22,189 nt of DNA from a virus: IMG/VR virus record IMGVR_UViG_3300007344_000287, positions 1 through 22,189 of that record. One strand, written 5' to 3'. Below, one piece after another: positions 5,012-12,491 of the stretch. Numbering within the stretch: the stretch's first letter is position 1; each line of letters starts with the position of its first letter. The notes below the pieces were generated by a model, which did no database searches, was not told where the DNA came from, and worked only from the letters and a program-made list of their open reading frames with translations. The translations under genes and the position numbers were made by a program.

Positions 5012-5272
5012 AATCCAGGGAAACCTCGCGGCTGAACGGCAATCCAGGGAAACCTCGCGGCTGAACGGCAATCCAGTGACGCCTCGCGGCTGAACGGTAA
5101 TCCAGTGACGCCTCGCGGCTGAACGGCAATCCAGGGAAACCTCGCGGCTGAACGGCAATCCAGGGAAACCTCGCGGCTGAACGGCAATCCAGTGACGCCT
5201 CGCGGCTGAACGGCAATCCAGGGAAACCTCGCGGCTGAACGGTAATCCAGTGACGCCTCGCGGCTGAACGGG
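5012..5272. repeat. Nine tandem 29-bp repeats (iteron-like array)
   Basis: Nine head-to-tail units of exactly 29 bp start at 5012, 5041, 5070, 5099, 5128, 5157, 5186, 5215 and 5244. Each begins AATCCAG and ends CCTCGCGGCTGAACGG plus one base. Two subtypes differ in the middle: type A has GGAAACC and type B has TGACGCC, in the order A A B B A A B A B. Units are otherwise almost invariant and there are no spacers. The unit is not a multiple of three, so the long frames through it are artefacts. Possible roles are replication iterons, a partition site, or an operator array for the adjacent RHH protein. Confidence 0.9.
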
Positions 5273-5586
5273 AATGCTCCTGCTTTTGATCTGGAGCAGA
5301 GACGGATCTGCACACCCCGCCCATTGCGCTGGACGGAGCATGCATGCTTCTGCTTTCGAGAGCCATCGCTGTCAAATGGAGAGCTGCAACGGATGAAATG
5401 CCACTGGCCCCACGAGGCGCCACCTCATGCCAGTCTAGGCAAATCATCACCCGGGAGCTTCAAGCGCTCCCTTTTGCCCGCGTGATGCGGGGCCATGCTG
5501 GGCCGAGTGTGTTTCGCAGCATGGCTGTGGGGTTGATTAACGCCCTACGCTGTCCGTGTTTCAGGTTTCAGGATCGGGAGCCCCAG

Positions 5587-5620
5587 GCAAAAAGAAAGCC
5601 CGGAAATGCAGTTCCGGGCT
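5587..5620 (-). terminator. Rho-independent terminator, minus strand
   Basis: A perfect 9-bp stem AGCCCGGAA/TTCCGGGCT (5597-5605 and 5612-5620) with a six-base loop is followed on the minus strand by TTTCTTTTTGC. It would stop leftward transcription coming from the attP/integrase side, insulating the repeat array and RHH switch. If the prophage forms, it could also stop read-through from the disrupted tRNA side. Confidence 0.75.
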
Positions 5621-5778
5621 ACCCGTTTAAAATCTGGGCCAGATCATTTGAGGCGAGGCTCAAAGCCGTGACGCAACTGCATTTGCTATGTCTGCGCGAG
5701 ATGTGGCTTAGTTCTGCAATTCCGTCAACGGGGAATTTAACAGGGAAACGCTAAAAAAGCTCACCAAACGTGTTAGAG

Positions 5779-5799
5779 TTGTCGCCACTTTCTCGCCAC
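5779..5799. promoter_or_regulatory. Putative left integrase arm-binding repeats (attP)
   Basis: TTGTCGCCACTTTCTCGCC followed by AC contains two TCGCCAC units 10 bp apart. The same 19-bp block recurs at 5964-5982 with 17 of 19 bases identical, on the other side of the tRNA half. Direct repeats flanking an att core beside a tyrosine integrase are the expected form of arm-type sites. Confidence 0.55.
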
Positions 5800-5868
5800 A
5801 TTCTGACCATAGAAGCAGTGATCCTTGGCTATTCTGAGGCAGTATTTCAGGAATACTGGCGCTTTCTG

Positions 5869-5910
5869 CGGTTTTGGAGACCGATGCTCTACCAATTGAG
5901 CTACTGACCT
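5869..5910 (-). other. attP core: 5' half of tRNA-Trp(CCA)
   Basis: Minus-strand bases 5910-5869 read as a tRNA 5' half: acceptor strand AGGTCAG, TA, D arm GCTC-AATTGGTA-GAGC, and an anticodon arm CGGT-CTCCAAA-ACCG whose loop gives anticodon CCA. After the anticodon stem the sequence stops resembling a tRNA: there is no T arm and no CTGACCT acceptor partner. Phage genes lie on both sides, and the integrase starts 110 bp away. It therefore fits an attP core, with crossover in the anticodon region, better than a host tRNA. Integration would join this half to the host 3' half and rebuild the tRNA. Confidence 0.75.
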
Positions 5911-5963
5911 AAGCCGGGTGGCAGCAATGACTTACGCGGATTAGCGCGGATCAGTGCTGCCCC

Positions 5964-5982
5964 TTGTCGCCACATTTTCGCC
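5964..5982. promoter_or_regulatory. Putative right integrase arm-binding repeat (attP)
   Basis: TTGTCGCCACATTTTCGCC matches the left block at 5779-5797 in 17 of 19 positions and lies between the tRNA half and the integrase start. Together the two blocks bracket the core at about 72 and 54 bp, as arm sites would. It could also influence integrase transcription because it is 38 bp upstream of the start codon. Confidence 0.55.
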
Positions 5983-6019
5983 GTGACAAAGTAGCGCCAA
6001 GGCCCGCACACTTGCCCCC

Positions 6020-7108
6020 ATGCCGCCCAAGATCAAGCCTAATCCATCCGGGAAATACCCTTGGCTAGTGGAATGGCGGGAAGGAGTGACCAAAACAGGA
6101 GCACCCAAGCGCTGCCGTAAATACTTTGTAAATGCAGCCCAGGCCAAAACCTTCGCACGAGAGAAACGGACGGAACTGGCGACACTTGGCGCCAAGGCAA
6201 CTCCCTGGTCAGCACTGGAAAGAGCGGCCATCGAGGAAGCAAGAGCGGCCCGCATTGATCCGCTTGAGGCTGTGCGGCACTTTGCTCATCTCAAAGCAGA
6301 GCAGGCAAAGAGCGTGCCTGTGGGGGAGGCTGTGGAAGAGCGCCTGAGAGACGCTGAGAGACGTTTTAAGCCTTCCACGGTGACCGACACTAGATACAGG
6401 CTAAACGCTCTCAGAAAGACTTACAGTGAACAGAACGTGAGGGGCATTTCTCGCGATAACCTGGAGAAATGGATTACAGAGCGAGGGAGCACCCAGAACC
6501 AACGGAATTTCTGGATTGTGCTGCACTCGTTCTGGGAATTCTGCATCAGCAGAGGTTGGGCGGGGGAGAATCTATTGGATCGCATCCCCAAACCAGGAAA
6601 ATCTAAAAGCAGCATTCAGATATTCGCGGTGGAACAGCTCCGCACCTTGCTCCACGGGGCAGAGCCTGAAATCCTGCCGGCCCTGGCAATCATGGCATTT
6701 GCAGGGCTGAGGCGATCCGAAGTGATGGCGCTGCAATGGGAGCACGTCAGAGGGGGCCACATCGAAGTCACCGCAGACAACGCAAAGAGCGCTCGGCGCC
6801 GATTGGTGACGATTTGCCCCGCGCTGAGAGAGTGGCTTTTGTGGGAAAAACTGGGTAATATTTCCCACAAATCTGGGGCATTATGGCCGGGCCGCTCCAA
6901 TGCCTACCGCAGAGCTAGGAAACTGGTCACCCCTTGGCCACACAATGCGCTGCGGCATTCGTTCGCCTCCTATCACCTCGCACTGAACAGAGATGCTGCA
7001 AGCACGGCCCTGGAACTAGGGCACAGCTCCACGGCAATGCTGTGGGAGCATTACCGCGAGCTAGTGACCCAGAAAGAGGCTGAAGCGTGGTTCTCGCTTA
7101 CTCCTTGA
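6020..7108 (+). CDS. int: Tyrosine recombinase / phage integrase
   Basis: A 362-residue tyrosine integrase. An N-terminal arm-binding-type domain (about 1-60) is followed by a SAM-like core-binding domain (about 95-185) and the catalytic domain (about 200-355). Catalytic positions are Arg231 in AGLRRSEV, Lys256 in NAKSARRR, Arg312 in NALRHSF, His335 in LGHSS and nucleophile Tyr345 in WEHYREL. The usual first His of the HxxR motif is Asn309, although His308 is adjacent. The NALRHSFASYHLA style is one I associate with Verrucomicrobiota elements. The gene sits beside the attP core, so it most likely integrates the phage at tRNA-Trp. Its 3' end overlaps the convergent sigma-like gene by 58 bp. 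Confidence 0.93.
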   Translation: MPPKIKPNPSGKYPWLVEWREGVTKTGAPKRCRKYFVNAAQAKTFAREKRTELATLGAKATPWSALERAAIEEARAARIDPLEAVRHFAHLKAEQAKSVPVGEAVEERLRDAERRFKPSTVTDTRYRLNALRKTYSEQNVRGISRDNLEKWITERGSTQNQRNFWIVLHSFWEFCISRGWAGENLLDRIPKPGKSKSSIQIFAVEQLRTLLHGAEPEILPALAIMAFAGLRRSEVMALQWEHVRGGHIEVTADNAKSARRRLVTICPALREWLLWEKLGNISHKSGALWPGRSNAYRRARKLVTPWPHNALRHSFASYHLALNRDAASTALELGHSSTAMLWEHYRELVTQKEAEAWFSLTP

Positions 7109-7554
7109 GCCTGCAACCGCTCCAAACTCAGCGCCAGAATCTCCCGCGCTTCCTGCGGCTCCATCCCCAGCCGTGCCGCTGCATCCTCGATTTTCTCACG
7201 GGGCCGCTCAAGCAAAGTAGAGTAAACCAAATCTGCTGCCAACGGGTCAAGCGCACTCAACCAATCCCACTGCTCTTCATCCTCGGCGCTCTCTGGCAAA
7301 TCTTCGCCAAGCAGCGGCTCTTTGAGCAGATCACGCATGGCTCTGCGGATTTTGGGGCGAGCATAGGCAGCAAAGGGGCGCCCCCTAAACCGCCATTTAT
7401 TGGCTGCCTGCGTCAATGCGTAGGCGCCGGCGGAAAAGAAGTCATCAAAGGTCAGTCCCTGTGCCCTACGGCTGGCTGCCTGCAACACCACTAACCACAA
7501 GTGCCCCTCAACCAATTCTTCTGCACTGGCTCTGCTTTGTTCCTCTAGGCTCAT
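7051..7554 (-). CDS. Sigma-70-like transcription factor, 167 aa
   Basis: The start at 7554 is chosen because the sigma-like homology begins there and the methyltransferase gene ends only 22 nt upstream; a longer frame to 7737 would overlap that gene heavily. Residues 12-78 resemble sigma region 2: EELVEGHLWLVVLQAASRR, then LTFDDFFSAGAYAL, and a FRGRPFAAYARPKIRRAMRD segment matching the core-binding and -10-recognition helix. Residues about 103-150 (IEDAAARLGMEPQEAREILA) resemble the region-4 HTH. It is the last gene of the late operon. It may redirect host RNA polymerase to phage promoters; a diverged helical regulator is the alternative. Confidence 0.65.
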   Translation of the reverse strand: MSLEEQSRASAEELVEGHLWLVVLQAASRRAQGLTFDDFFSAGAYALTQAANKWRFRGRPFAAYARPKIRRAMRDLLKEPLLGEDLPESAEDEEQWDWLSALDPLAADLVYSTLLERPREKIEDAAARLGMEPQEAREILALSLERLQAQGVSENHASASFWVTSSR

Positions 7555-7576
7555 TCGGGGAGCTGCGAGGCAGGCT

Positions 7577-8119
7577 TTAACACATTTTAACACGGGCAAG
7601 CTGCGCGGGATACTCTCCAGGGTCTGGCTCAATACGCTCCACAGATCCCGCCATAGCCAGGGCCCAATCATACCAGGGCCGCGAAGAGTCATGAATGAAG
7701 ATGGCGGGGCAGAGCGGCCAACCCACCTTCTCTCCATAATTCAGCAACCTTGCCAAGCATGCGCCACGCGCAATGCCATCAATCAGGATCACATCAAAAT
7801 CTGCGAGGTCCGCAGGCGTTCCAATGTATTCAGCGGCGCCGGCTGGGCACTCCTCCCATGGTGTTGCGTTTTTGCCCTCGTGACTCACGGGACGATAAAG
7901 TAGCTCCCACTTGTGCGCCAGATCACGCTTGAGCACTTGCCGCCGCAATTCATGTGACCATTGCAACGAATGCTCCACACTGGTCAAACTTTGATCATCT
8001 CGCATGTTTTCGAGCAACCATAGAGATGTGCCGCCGCTGCCCCACTCAAGAATGGCGCTATGATCCGGCAATGCCTCTAGCAATGCCTGCCGCTGATTGA
8101 GCGCCATCAATGCCTTCAT
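7577..8119 (-). CDS. Class I SAM-dependent methyltransferase, 180 aa
   Basis: The 180-residue protein has motif I as EWGSGGTSLWL (25-35), an acidic motif II in SVEHS (47-51), and DVILIDG (109-115) as the motif IV-type strand. It ends with a C-terminal aromatic/His segment IFIHDSSRPWYDWAL. This is the pattern of small class I methyltransferases found in glycan and secondary-metabolite clusters. The substrate is unknown. The gene overlaps the upstream DUF115-like gene by ATGA (8116-8119) and follows a glycosyltransferase, so methylation of a sugar on the virion or host surface is a reasonable inference. Confidence 0.75.
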   Translation of the reverse strand: MKALMALNQRQALLEALPDHSAILEWGSGGTSLWLLENMRDDQSLTSVEHSLQWSHELRRQVLKRDLAHKWELLYRPVSHEGKNATPWEECPAGAAEYIGTPADLADFDVILIDGIARGACLARLLNYGEKVGWPLCPAIFIHDSSRPWYDWALAMAGSVERIEPDPGEYPAQLARVKMC

Positions 8120-8853
8120 GGTTTCTTTGCTTCTACGTAGCTCACTGATGTTTCCTTGGGCACTTCCAATCCTCGCTCAAAGTCATCAAATTCAACAAAC
8201 TCCATGAATGCGTTGATTGGGCTATCAGGAGTCAATGAGTAGCACTCAATTCCAAGCTCTGCCCCGCGCCGCGCAAATTGCCTCAGCCATGCCAATCCGC
8301 CATCATAGCTGATGCGGTTGCGTTTGTTTTGCCACTCCTCCAACTCCAAATCCTCATGGCAATAACCAGAGCTGAAGTCACAGCCAGCGAAATAGAGTTG
8401 GCGATGTCCGCGCTTCAGTAAAAGATGCACTCCAACTTGAAACGTCAGCCTGTACCATACGCAGGGCGTTTTGTTGTCCCTCCATTGAAAAATGGCGTCA
8501 GGGTAGGGCGCCTCTGCCAGATCCACAAAATAGCTGTTTGGAGTGGCGAACAGGGGCGCCCCGCTACGATCCAGCAATTTATGGTGATTCGCCCGCCAGT
8601 ACTTGGGAAACTGCTCACGGGTCAGCGATGGGCGAAACTGCTCAGGCTTATCCATCCCCACCCATGCATCAGGGCGGGGGACTGTGGGATATGCGGTATT
8701 GACTGCTAAAACGAATCGCCCCGGGCCGCTCAGCTTGTCGCCTAGCGCACGGAGAGAAGGACCAGGGCAAGCGAGAATGCCCGGGACGAAATTGGGGGCG
8801 TGTTGGAAAGGCACCCTATCCCATTGCGATCCGTTATGACTCCAAATGCTCAT
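8116..8853 (-). CDS. DUF115/sialyltransferase-like (GT-A-like or GT42-like) glycan enzyme
   Basis: A 245-residue protein beginning with a short beta segment and then ILACPGPSLRAL (26-37). This PGPSL nucleotide-sugar loop is typical of DUF115 (Maf flagellin glycosyltransferases, MptE-like) and of CST-type sialyltransferases. It is followed by FVLAVNTAYP and DAWVGMD. The C-terminal part has AGCDFSSGYCHED and a helix leading to IECYSLTPDSPI, like the NLSP ending of those families. The exact enzymatic class cannot be fixed from sequence alone. It is sandwiched between a glycosyltransferase and a methyltransferase with overlapping ends, consistent with one glycan-modifying cassette. Confidence 0.6.
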   Translation of the reverse strand: MSIWSHNGSQWDRVPFQHAPNFVPGILACPGPSLRALGDKLSGPGRFVLAVNTAYPTVPRPDAWVGMDKPEQFRPSLTREQFPKYWRANHHKLLDRSGAPLFATPNSYFVDLAEAPYPDAIFQWRDNKTPCVWYRLTFQVGVHLLLKRGHRQLYFAGCDFSSGYCHEDLELEEWQNKRNRISYDGGLAWLRQFARRGAELGIECYSLTPDSPINAFMEFVEFDDFERGLEVPKETSVSYVEAKKP

Positions 8854-9001
8854 TGCTCTGCTTATGTCTCGCCATGTCTTTTCTGAGCGCCACTTGTGCT
8901 TCTGCTTTGCATGCTGCGCACCCTGTATCCTGGCAGATTTTGCAATCCCATTGACACGAGCACGGCGTTACTTCTCTGGGGTTATCGCATTCAACACACA
9001 T
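8834..9001 (-). CDS. Cys-rich zinc-binding mini-protein, 55 aa
   Basis: The start at 9001 shares a base with the stop of the glycosyltransferase (TGATG at 9003-8999); a start five codons upstream at 9016 is possible. The product has eight Cys in the pattern C-x2-C, C-x-C, C-x2-C, C-x2-C (MCVECD, CSCQWDC, KICQDTG, CAAC) within 33 residues. This suggests two zinc sites. A helical charged tail follows. The family is not known to me. Its position inside the glycan cassette makes a partner or regulator role plausible. Confidence 0.6.
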   Translation of the reverse strand: MCVECDNPREVTPCSCQWDCKICQDTGCAACKAEAQVALRKDMARHKQSNEHLES

Positions 9002-9627
9002 CACCACTGCATCCATTCATGCTGCACCGCGTTGGGGCGCGGTTGCCCGTGAAACATTACCACGCTTGCTCCCTGCGGCCCTCGCTCTGCGCAATTATCC
9101 CCCTTATAACTCTTCACCAACCCGGGCGCCTTATCCTGCCACATACCAACTGCATTGGGCAGCAAATCCGCGATCACTTCCTGATCACCATGATTCTCTT
9201 TCATGTGATGCTCTTTCCGCGCTAAAAACCCGGGCCATACTTCGCGCTTGATTGCGTCTGGAATAAACATCATGCCGCTTGCCAATTCTTGATGACGGTA
9301 AAAATCCCGCAGCATGATTGCATTGAGAGAATCGCGGCAGATCCTTTCAATAGGGCGCAGATCACCCGTAACCACCATATCTAGATCAAAGTAAAGCCAA
9401 TCATAATAGGTGTTGAGGCGAAACAGCTCTAGCTTGCTCCACCATCCCGGCAGCCCTACCTCAAGCAGAACGGTGTTGCAGTTTAAGTCGTCTCTATCTG
9501 AAAAGCAGAAAAAGGGCAAATGCCCCAAGCCTCCACGCTCTAGCCCTGCGCGTAGTTTATAAACCCAGTCCGGGGAGTAATCCCCGCCGCTCTTCATTAC
9601 GCATGCAATCGCTAAATCCATGTCCAC
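9001..9627 (-). CDS. Glycosyltransferase, GT8-like (DxD motif)
   Basis: The 208-residue protein contains [10 protein letters not shown] (39-48), a [12 protein letters not shown] block (60-71), and [14 protein letters not shown] (77-90). In the last of these the DLD at 81-83 is the metal-binding DxD of GT-A enzymes. The FDLDMVV context and the downstream LASGMMF and HGDQEVI segments (the latter as [12 protein letters not shown]) fit GT8-like and related families that transfer a hexose from a nucleotide sugar. The start overlaps the end of the collagen-like fibre gene by 16 nt, so translation is coupled to that of the fibre. The fibre is therefore the first candidate acceptor, though a host glycan is equally possible. 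Confidence 0.75.
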   Translation of the reverse strand: MDMDLAIACVMKSGGDYSPDWVYKLRAGLERGGLGHLPFFCFSDRDDLNCNTVLLEVGLPGWWSKLELFRLNTYYDWLYFDLDMVVTGDLRPIERICRDSLNAIMLRDFYRHQELASGMMFIPDAIKREVWPGFLARKEHHMKENHGDQEVIADLLPNAVGMWQDKAPGLVKSYKGDNCAERGPQGASVVMFHGQPRPNAVQHEWMQW

Positions 9628-12491
9628 GCGCCGCCCGTGAGCACCATAGATAAACTATCCCCATTAGAATATCCAACGGGATCTGGCAGGTCTGGAACAT
9701 TCGCGGAGTCACCTTGTGGGCCAGTGGGGCCCTGCGGACCTTGGTTGCCCTGTGGACCTTGAATACCTTGGTCACCTTGCAATCCTTGATTGCCTTGGGG
9801 CCCCGTATCACCTTGCGGCCCCTGAATACCTTGATTGCCCTGGTCGCCTTTGGCTGCCAGCAAATCCCAATAAGTCTGCCAAGACGGGCTAACTCCCGGT
9901 TCAATATTGGTGTGATTTAGAATGCACACATAAGCGCTGCCATTGTGCTCTAATGCATTTGTGACCACGTAGGCAGTGGCATTGCTCCAATCAGCGCTAA
10001 TCCAAATCAGCCCTTGATCACCCGTGTCCCCTTGAATGCCTTGTGGACCTTGCGCACCCTGGTCGCCTTGCACCCCCTGCGGCCCTTGAATGCCTTGGTC
10101 GCCTTGGATTGATGTTTGATAAGCCCAAGTGCCAGCGCTCTTCTTCCACACTTTATTGGGCGCATTCTGGTCTAAATAATAATCACCATTGTTGCCCAGG
10201 CCCGCCCCCGGATCACCATAGCCATTCAACCACTCAGGAGCAACGCCAGTGTCACCTTGAATTCCCTGTGGCCCCTGAATGCCTTGTGGCCCCTGAATAC
10301 CTTGGTCACCTTGGGCGCCTTGCAATCCTTGATCACCCTGCGGCCCCGTATCGCCCTGCGGGCCCTGAATACCTTGTGGCCCTTGAATACCTTGTGGACC
10401 CTGAATACCTTGGTCACCTTGTGGGCCAGTTTCGCCCGTGGGCCCTGGGACAGTGCTTGGATCACCCTGCGTCCCTTGATCACCTTTGGCCGCCCACAGC
10501 TCCCATGCTGACACGTTTGGAGGGGCCACATTTACACTATTAGCAATAGCCAGATAAGTGCTCCCATTATGCTCAACAACATCATCAATGTTGTATGTGG
10601 TTCCGCCAACATAGGCGCCGCGTGGCGTAAACCCTCTACCGTCAGCACCGTCATTGCCGGCGGGGCCAGTCGCGCCTTGCTGCCCTTGCTCACCCTTGGC
10701 AGCCCACTTTTCCCAGTAAGTTGCATTAGGTGGCTCGAAATTAGTGTGCCCCAAAATGCAGCGCCAAGTGGCGCCATCATTGATCACAATATCATCAATA
10801 ACATAGGCAGCGGCGTTGCTCCAAGTGCCGCGAGGCGTAAACCCTCTGCCGTCAGCACCATCAGCACCATCAGCACCATTGTTACCCTGATCACCCTGCG
10901 GGCCAGTGGGGCCAGGAACAGTGCTTGGATCGCCTTGGTCACCTTTATCGCCCTGGGCGCCCTTTTCCGCCCATAGCTCCCAGTAAGTTGCATTAGGTGG
11001 CTCTTGATTGGTGTTGGATTGCTTCGCCCGCCAAGTGCTGCCGTCATGATTTACAATGTCATCAAGATTGTAATTGGTGGCGGGGCCCCAATCACCTCGC
11101 GGCGTGAATCCTCTGCCTGCGTCACCCGTTACGCCTTGAATGCCCTGGTCACCCTGCAACCCTTGATCGCCTTGGGGACCTTGTGGGCCCACATCACCAG
11201 TCGCCCCGGGCAATCCGGTCACACCTTGATCACCCTGCAATCCTTGTGGGCCTTGGTCGCCTTGATCTCCTTTATCCCCCTTGGCGCCGGTCACCCCTTG
11301 CAACCCAGTCAATCCCTGATCGCCCTGCGGGCCAGTTATAGATTCGCCCTGCGGCCCTTGTGGCCCTGCATCACCAGTTGCCCCAGGCAATCCAGTTACT
11401 CCCTGAATGCCCTGCGGCCCTTGTGGGCCTTGCGCCCCCTGGTCACCCTGATCACCTGTAGCGCCTTGCACCCCTTGATCGCCTTGCAATCCCTGAATGC
11501 CTTGCGGCCCTGTTTCGCCTTGCAACCCTTGGGGCCCAGTCACACCCTGCTCACCTTGCAGTGATGCTCTCAGCGTCCAAACACCATTTGCCTTCTTGTA
11601 ATAGCTATTAGGGGCATTCCTGTTGATGTAAAAATCCCCATTATCACCCAGGCCAGTGGATGGAGCACCATAACCATCCAAGATCTGGCTACCCGTATCC
11701 CCTTGAATGCCTTGGGGCCCCGATGGTCCTGTGATCGTTTCGCCGGCAGCGCCAGTCAATCCGCGAATGCCTTGCTCCCCTTGATAACCTCGTGGGCCCT
11801 GGGGTCCCGGTACAAAGCCTTCGCCTTTAGCGTCACTGCCAGTTTCCCAGATCAAACACGATCCAGTTTCCAGCTCGATGCAGAAAGGCTCAGCCGTGGG
11901 CCCTGAATCGCCTGTGGGCCCCTGAATGCCCTGCGGGCCCGTAATAGATTCGCCCTGCGGGCCAGATGGTCCCTGCACTCCCTGAATGCCCTGCGGGCCC
12001 TGGTCGCCCGTAGCCCCTGCCGCGAAAATATCCCAATAGGCCTGCCACGACGCACCCACGCCTGGCTCTGTGGTTGCGTTCGTCGTGTCATGGGCAGTGA
12101 TCGCGACATAGGAAACATTGTTATGCGTCACCACATCACGCACAGAAATAGCGCCGCTAATCAGCGACCATGCGCCACGATAATTAAACCCATCACCTGT
12201 GGCCCCTGTTCCCGTGGGGCCCTGATCACCCTGCGGGCCAGTGATAGATTCACCCTGCGGACCTGATGGGCCTTGGGGCCCTGTGATCGTGCTAGTAGGG
12301 CCCGTGGGCCCTTGTGGGCCAGTGATAGATTCACCCTGCGGACCTGATGGACCTTGGGGCCCTGTAATTCCTGTGCCGCCAAGCCCGGGAATGCCCTGCG
12401 GCCCCGTGGGGCCTGTTACAGTTACCCCTGATGGGCCTGTGGGCCCCGTTGGAGACTGAAAACCAAACTCTTTTACCCAGTAACCACTCAT
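9612..12491 (-). CDS. Collagen-like tail fibre with interspersed beta modules
   Basis: From ATG 12491 (ATGA overlap with the hub gene; a start at 12512 adds seven residues) the product is about 959 residues. Long Gly-X-Y tracts, rich in GPQ, GDQ, GPT and IQG triplets, alternate with modules of about 50 residues. At least three modules begin GFTPRG and carry a Trp/Tyr pattern ending YWELWA-KG; two more divergent ones begin GFNYRG and LIWISA. They resemble small chitin/carbohydrate-binding folds. Two further modules share NAPN-YY/VW-KK. The C-terminus ([21 protein letters not shown]) is a capping region. Being next to the J-like hub, it is probably the receptor-binding side or central fibre, forming a trimeric collagen helix. 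Confidence 0.88.
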   Translation of the reverse strand: MSGYWVKEFGFQSPTGPTGPSGVTVTGPTGPQGIPGLGGTGITGPQGPSGPQGESITGPQGPTGPTSTITGPQGPSGPQGESITGPQGDQGPTGTGATGDGFNYRGAWSLISGAISVRDVVTHNNVSYVAITAHDTTNATTEPGVGASWQAYWDIFAAGATGDQGPQGIQGVQGPSGPQGESITGPQGIQGPTGDSGPTAEPFCIELETGSCLIWETGSDAKGEGFVPGPQGPRGYQGEQGIRGLTGAAGETITGPSGPQGIQGDTGSQILDGYGAPSTGLGDNGDFYINRNAPNSYYKKANGVWTLRASLQGEQGVTGPQGLQGETGPQGIQGLQGDQGVQGATGDQGDQGAQGPQGPQGIQGVTGLPGATGDAGPQGPQGESITGPQGDQGLTGLQGVTGAKGDKGDQGDQGPQGLQGDQGVTGLPGATGDVGPQGPQGDQGLQGDQGIQGVTGDAGRGFTPRGDWGPATNYNLDDIVNHDGSTWRAKQSNTNQEPPNATYWELWAEKGAQGDKGDQGDPSTVPGPTGPQGDQGNNGADGADGADGRGFTPRGTWSNAAAYVIDDIVINDGATWRCILGHTNFEPPNATYWEKWAAKGEQGQQGATGPAGNDGADGRGFTPRGAYVGGTTYNIDDVVEHNGSTYLAIANSVNVAPPNVSAWELWAAKGDQGTQGDPSTVPGPTGETGPQGDQGIQGPQGIQGPQGIQGPQGDTGPQGDQGLQGAQGDQGIQGPQGIQGPQGIQGDTGVAPEWLNGYGDPGAGLGNNGDYYLDQNAPNKVWKKSAGTWAYQTSIQGDQGIQGPQGVQGDQGAQGPQGIQGDTGDQGLIWISADWSNATAYVVTNALEHNGSAYVCILNHTNIEPGVSPSWQTYWDLLAAKGDQGNQGIQGPQGDTGPQGNQGLQGDQGIQGPQGNQGPQGPTGPQGDSANVPDLPDPVGYSNGDSLSMVLTGGAWTWI
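12235..12365. repeat. Recent internal duplication in the fibre gene
   Basis: A block of about 50 bp beginning GGGCCAGTGATAGATTCACC at 12235 recurs 81 bp later at 12316 with very few changes. The spacing equals 27 codons, or nine Gly-X-Y triplets, so triplet register is kept. This points to recent slippage or recombination that lengthened the collagen tract. Confidence 0.7.

Larger units (their letters stand above)
5273..5868. other. Gene-free stretch between the repeat array and attP
   Basis: I see no convincing gene in these roughly 600 bases. The one long plus-strand frame (5344-5754) has a composition unlike a protein, contains a terminator hairpin, and lacks any recognisable domain. The stretch holds a GCATGCATGC palindrome at 5338-5347, the minus-strand terminator at 5587-5620, the left pair of TCGCCAC repeats at 5779-5799, and a 7-bp hairpin CAGTATT/AATACTG near 5841-5859, just 3' of the tRNA half. 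Confidence 0.5.

Noticed and set aside
5012-5272. Array resembling a CRISPR because of its 29-bp unit
   Set aside because: The units are head to tail with no spacers, and no cas-like gene is nearby.
4881-5450. Long minus-strand frames of 103-189 residues across the 29-bp repeats
   Set aside because: They exist because a stop-free 29-bp unit is read in all three frames in turn; the peptides are repeat artefacts and the longest also overlaps the RHH gene end.
5344-5754. 136-residue plus-strand frame
   Set aside because: No recognisable domain, a minus-strand terminator hairpin lies inside it, and neighbouring DNA is att-type non-coding sequence.
5862-5910. Complete tRNA-Trp gene
   Set aside because: After the anticodon stem there is no T arm and no 3' acceptor strand complementary to AGGTCAG; only the 5' half is present.
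7051-7737. 228-residue version of the sigma-like protein
   Set aside because: The extra 61 N-terminal residues overlap the methyltransferase gene and do not resemble sigma factors; the start at 7554 fits the domain boundary.
10043-11564. Long plus-strand frames opposite the fibre gene
   Set aside because: They mirror the Gly-X-Y periodicity of the collagen-like gene and have low-complexity composition.
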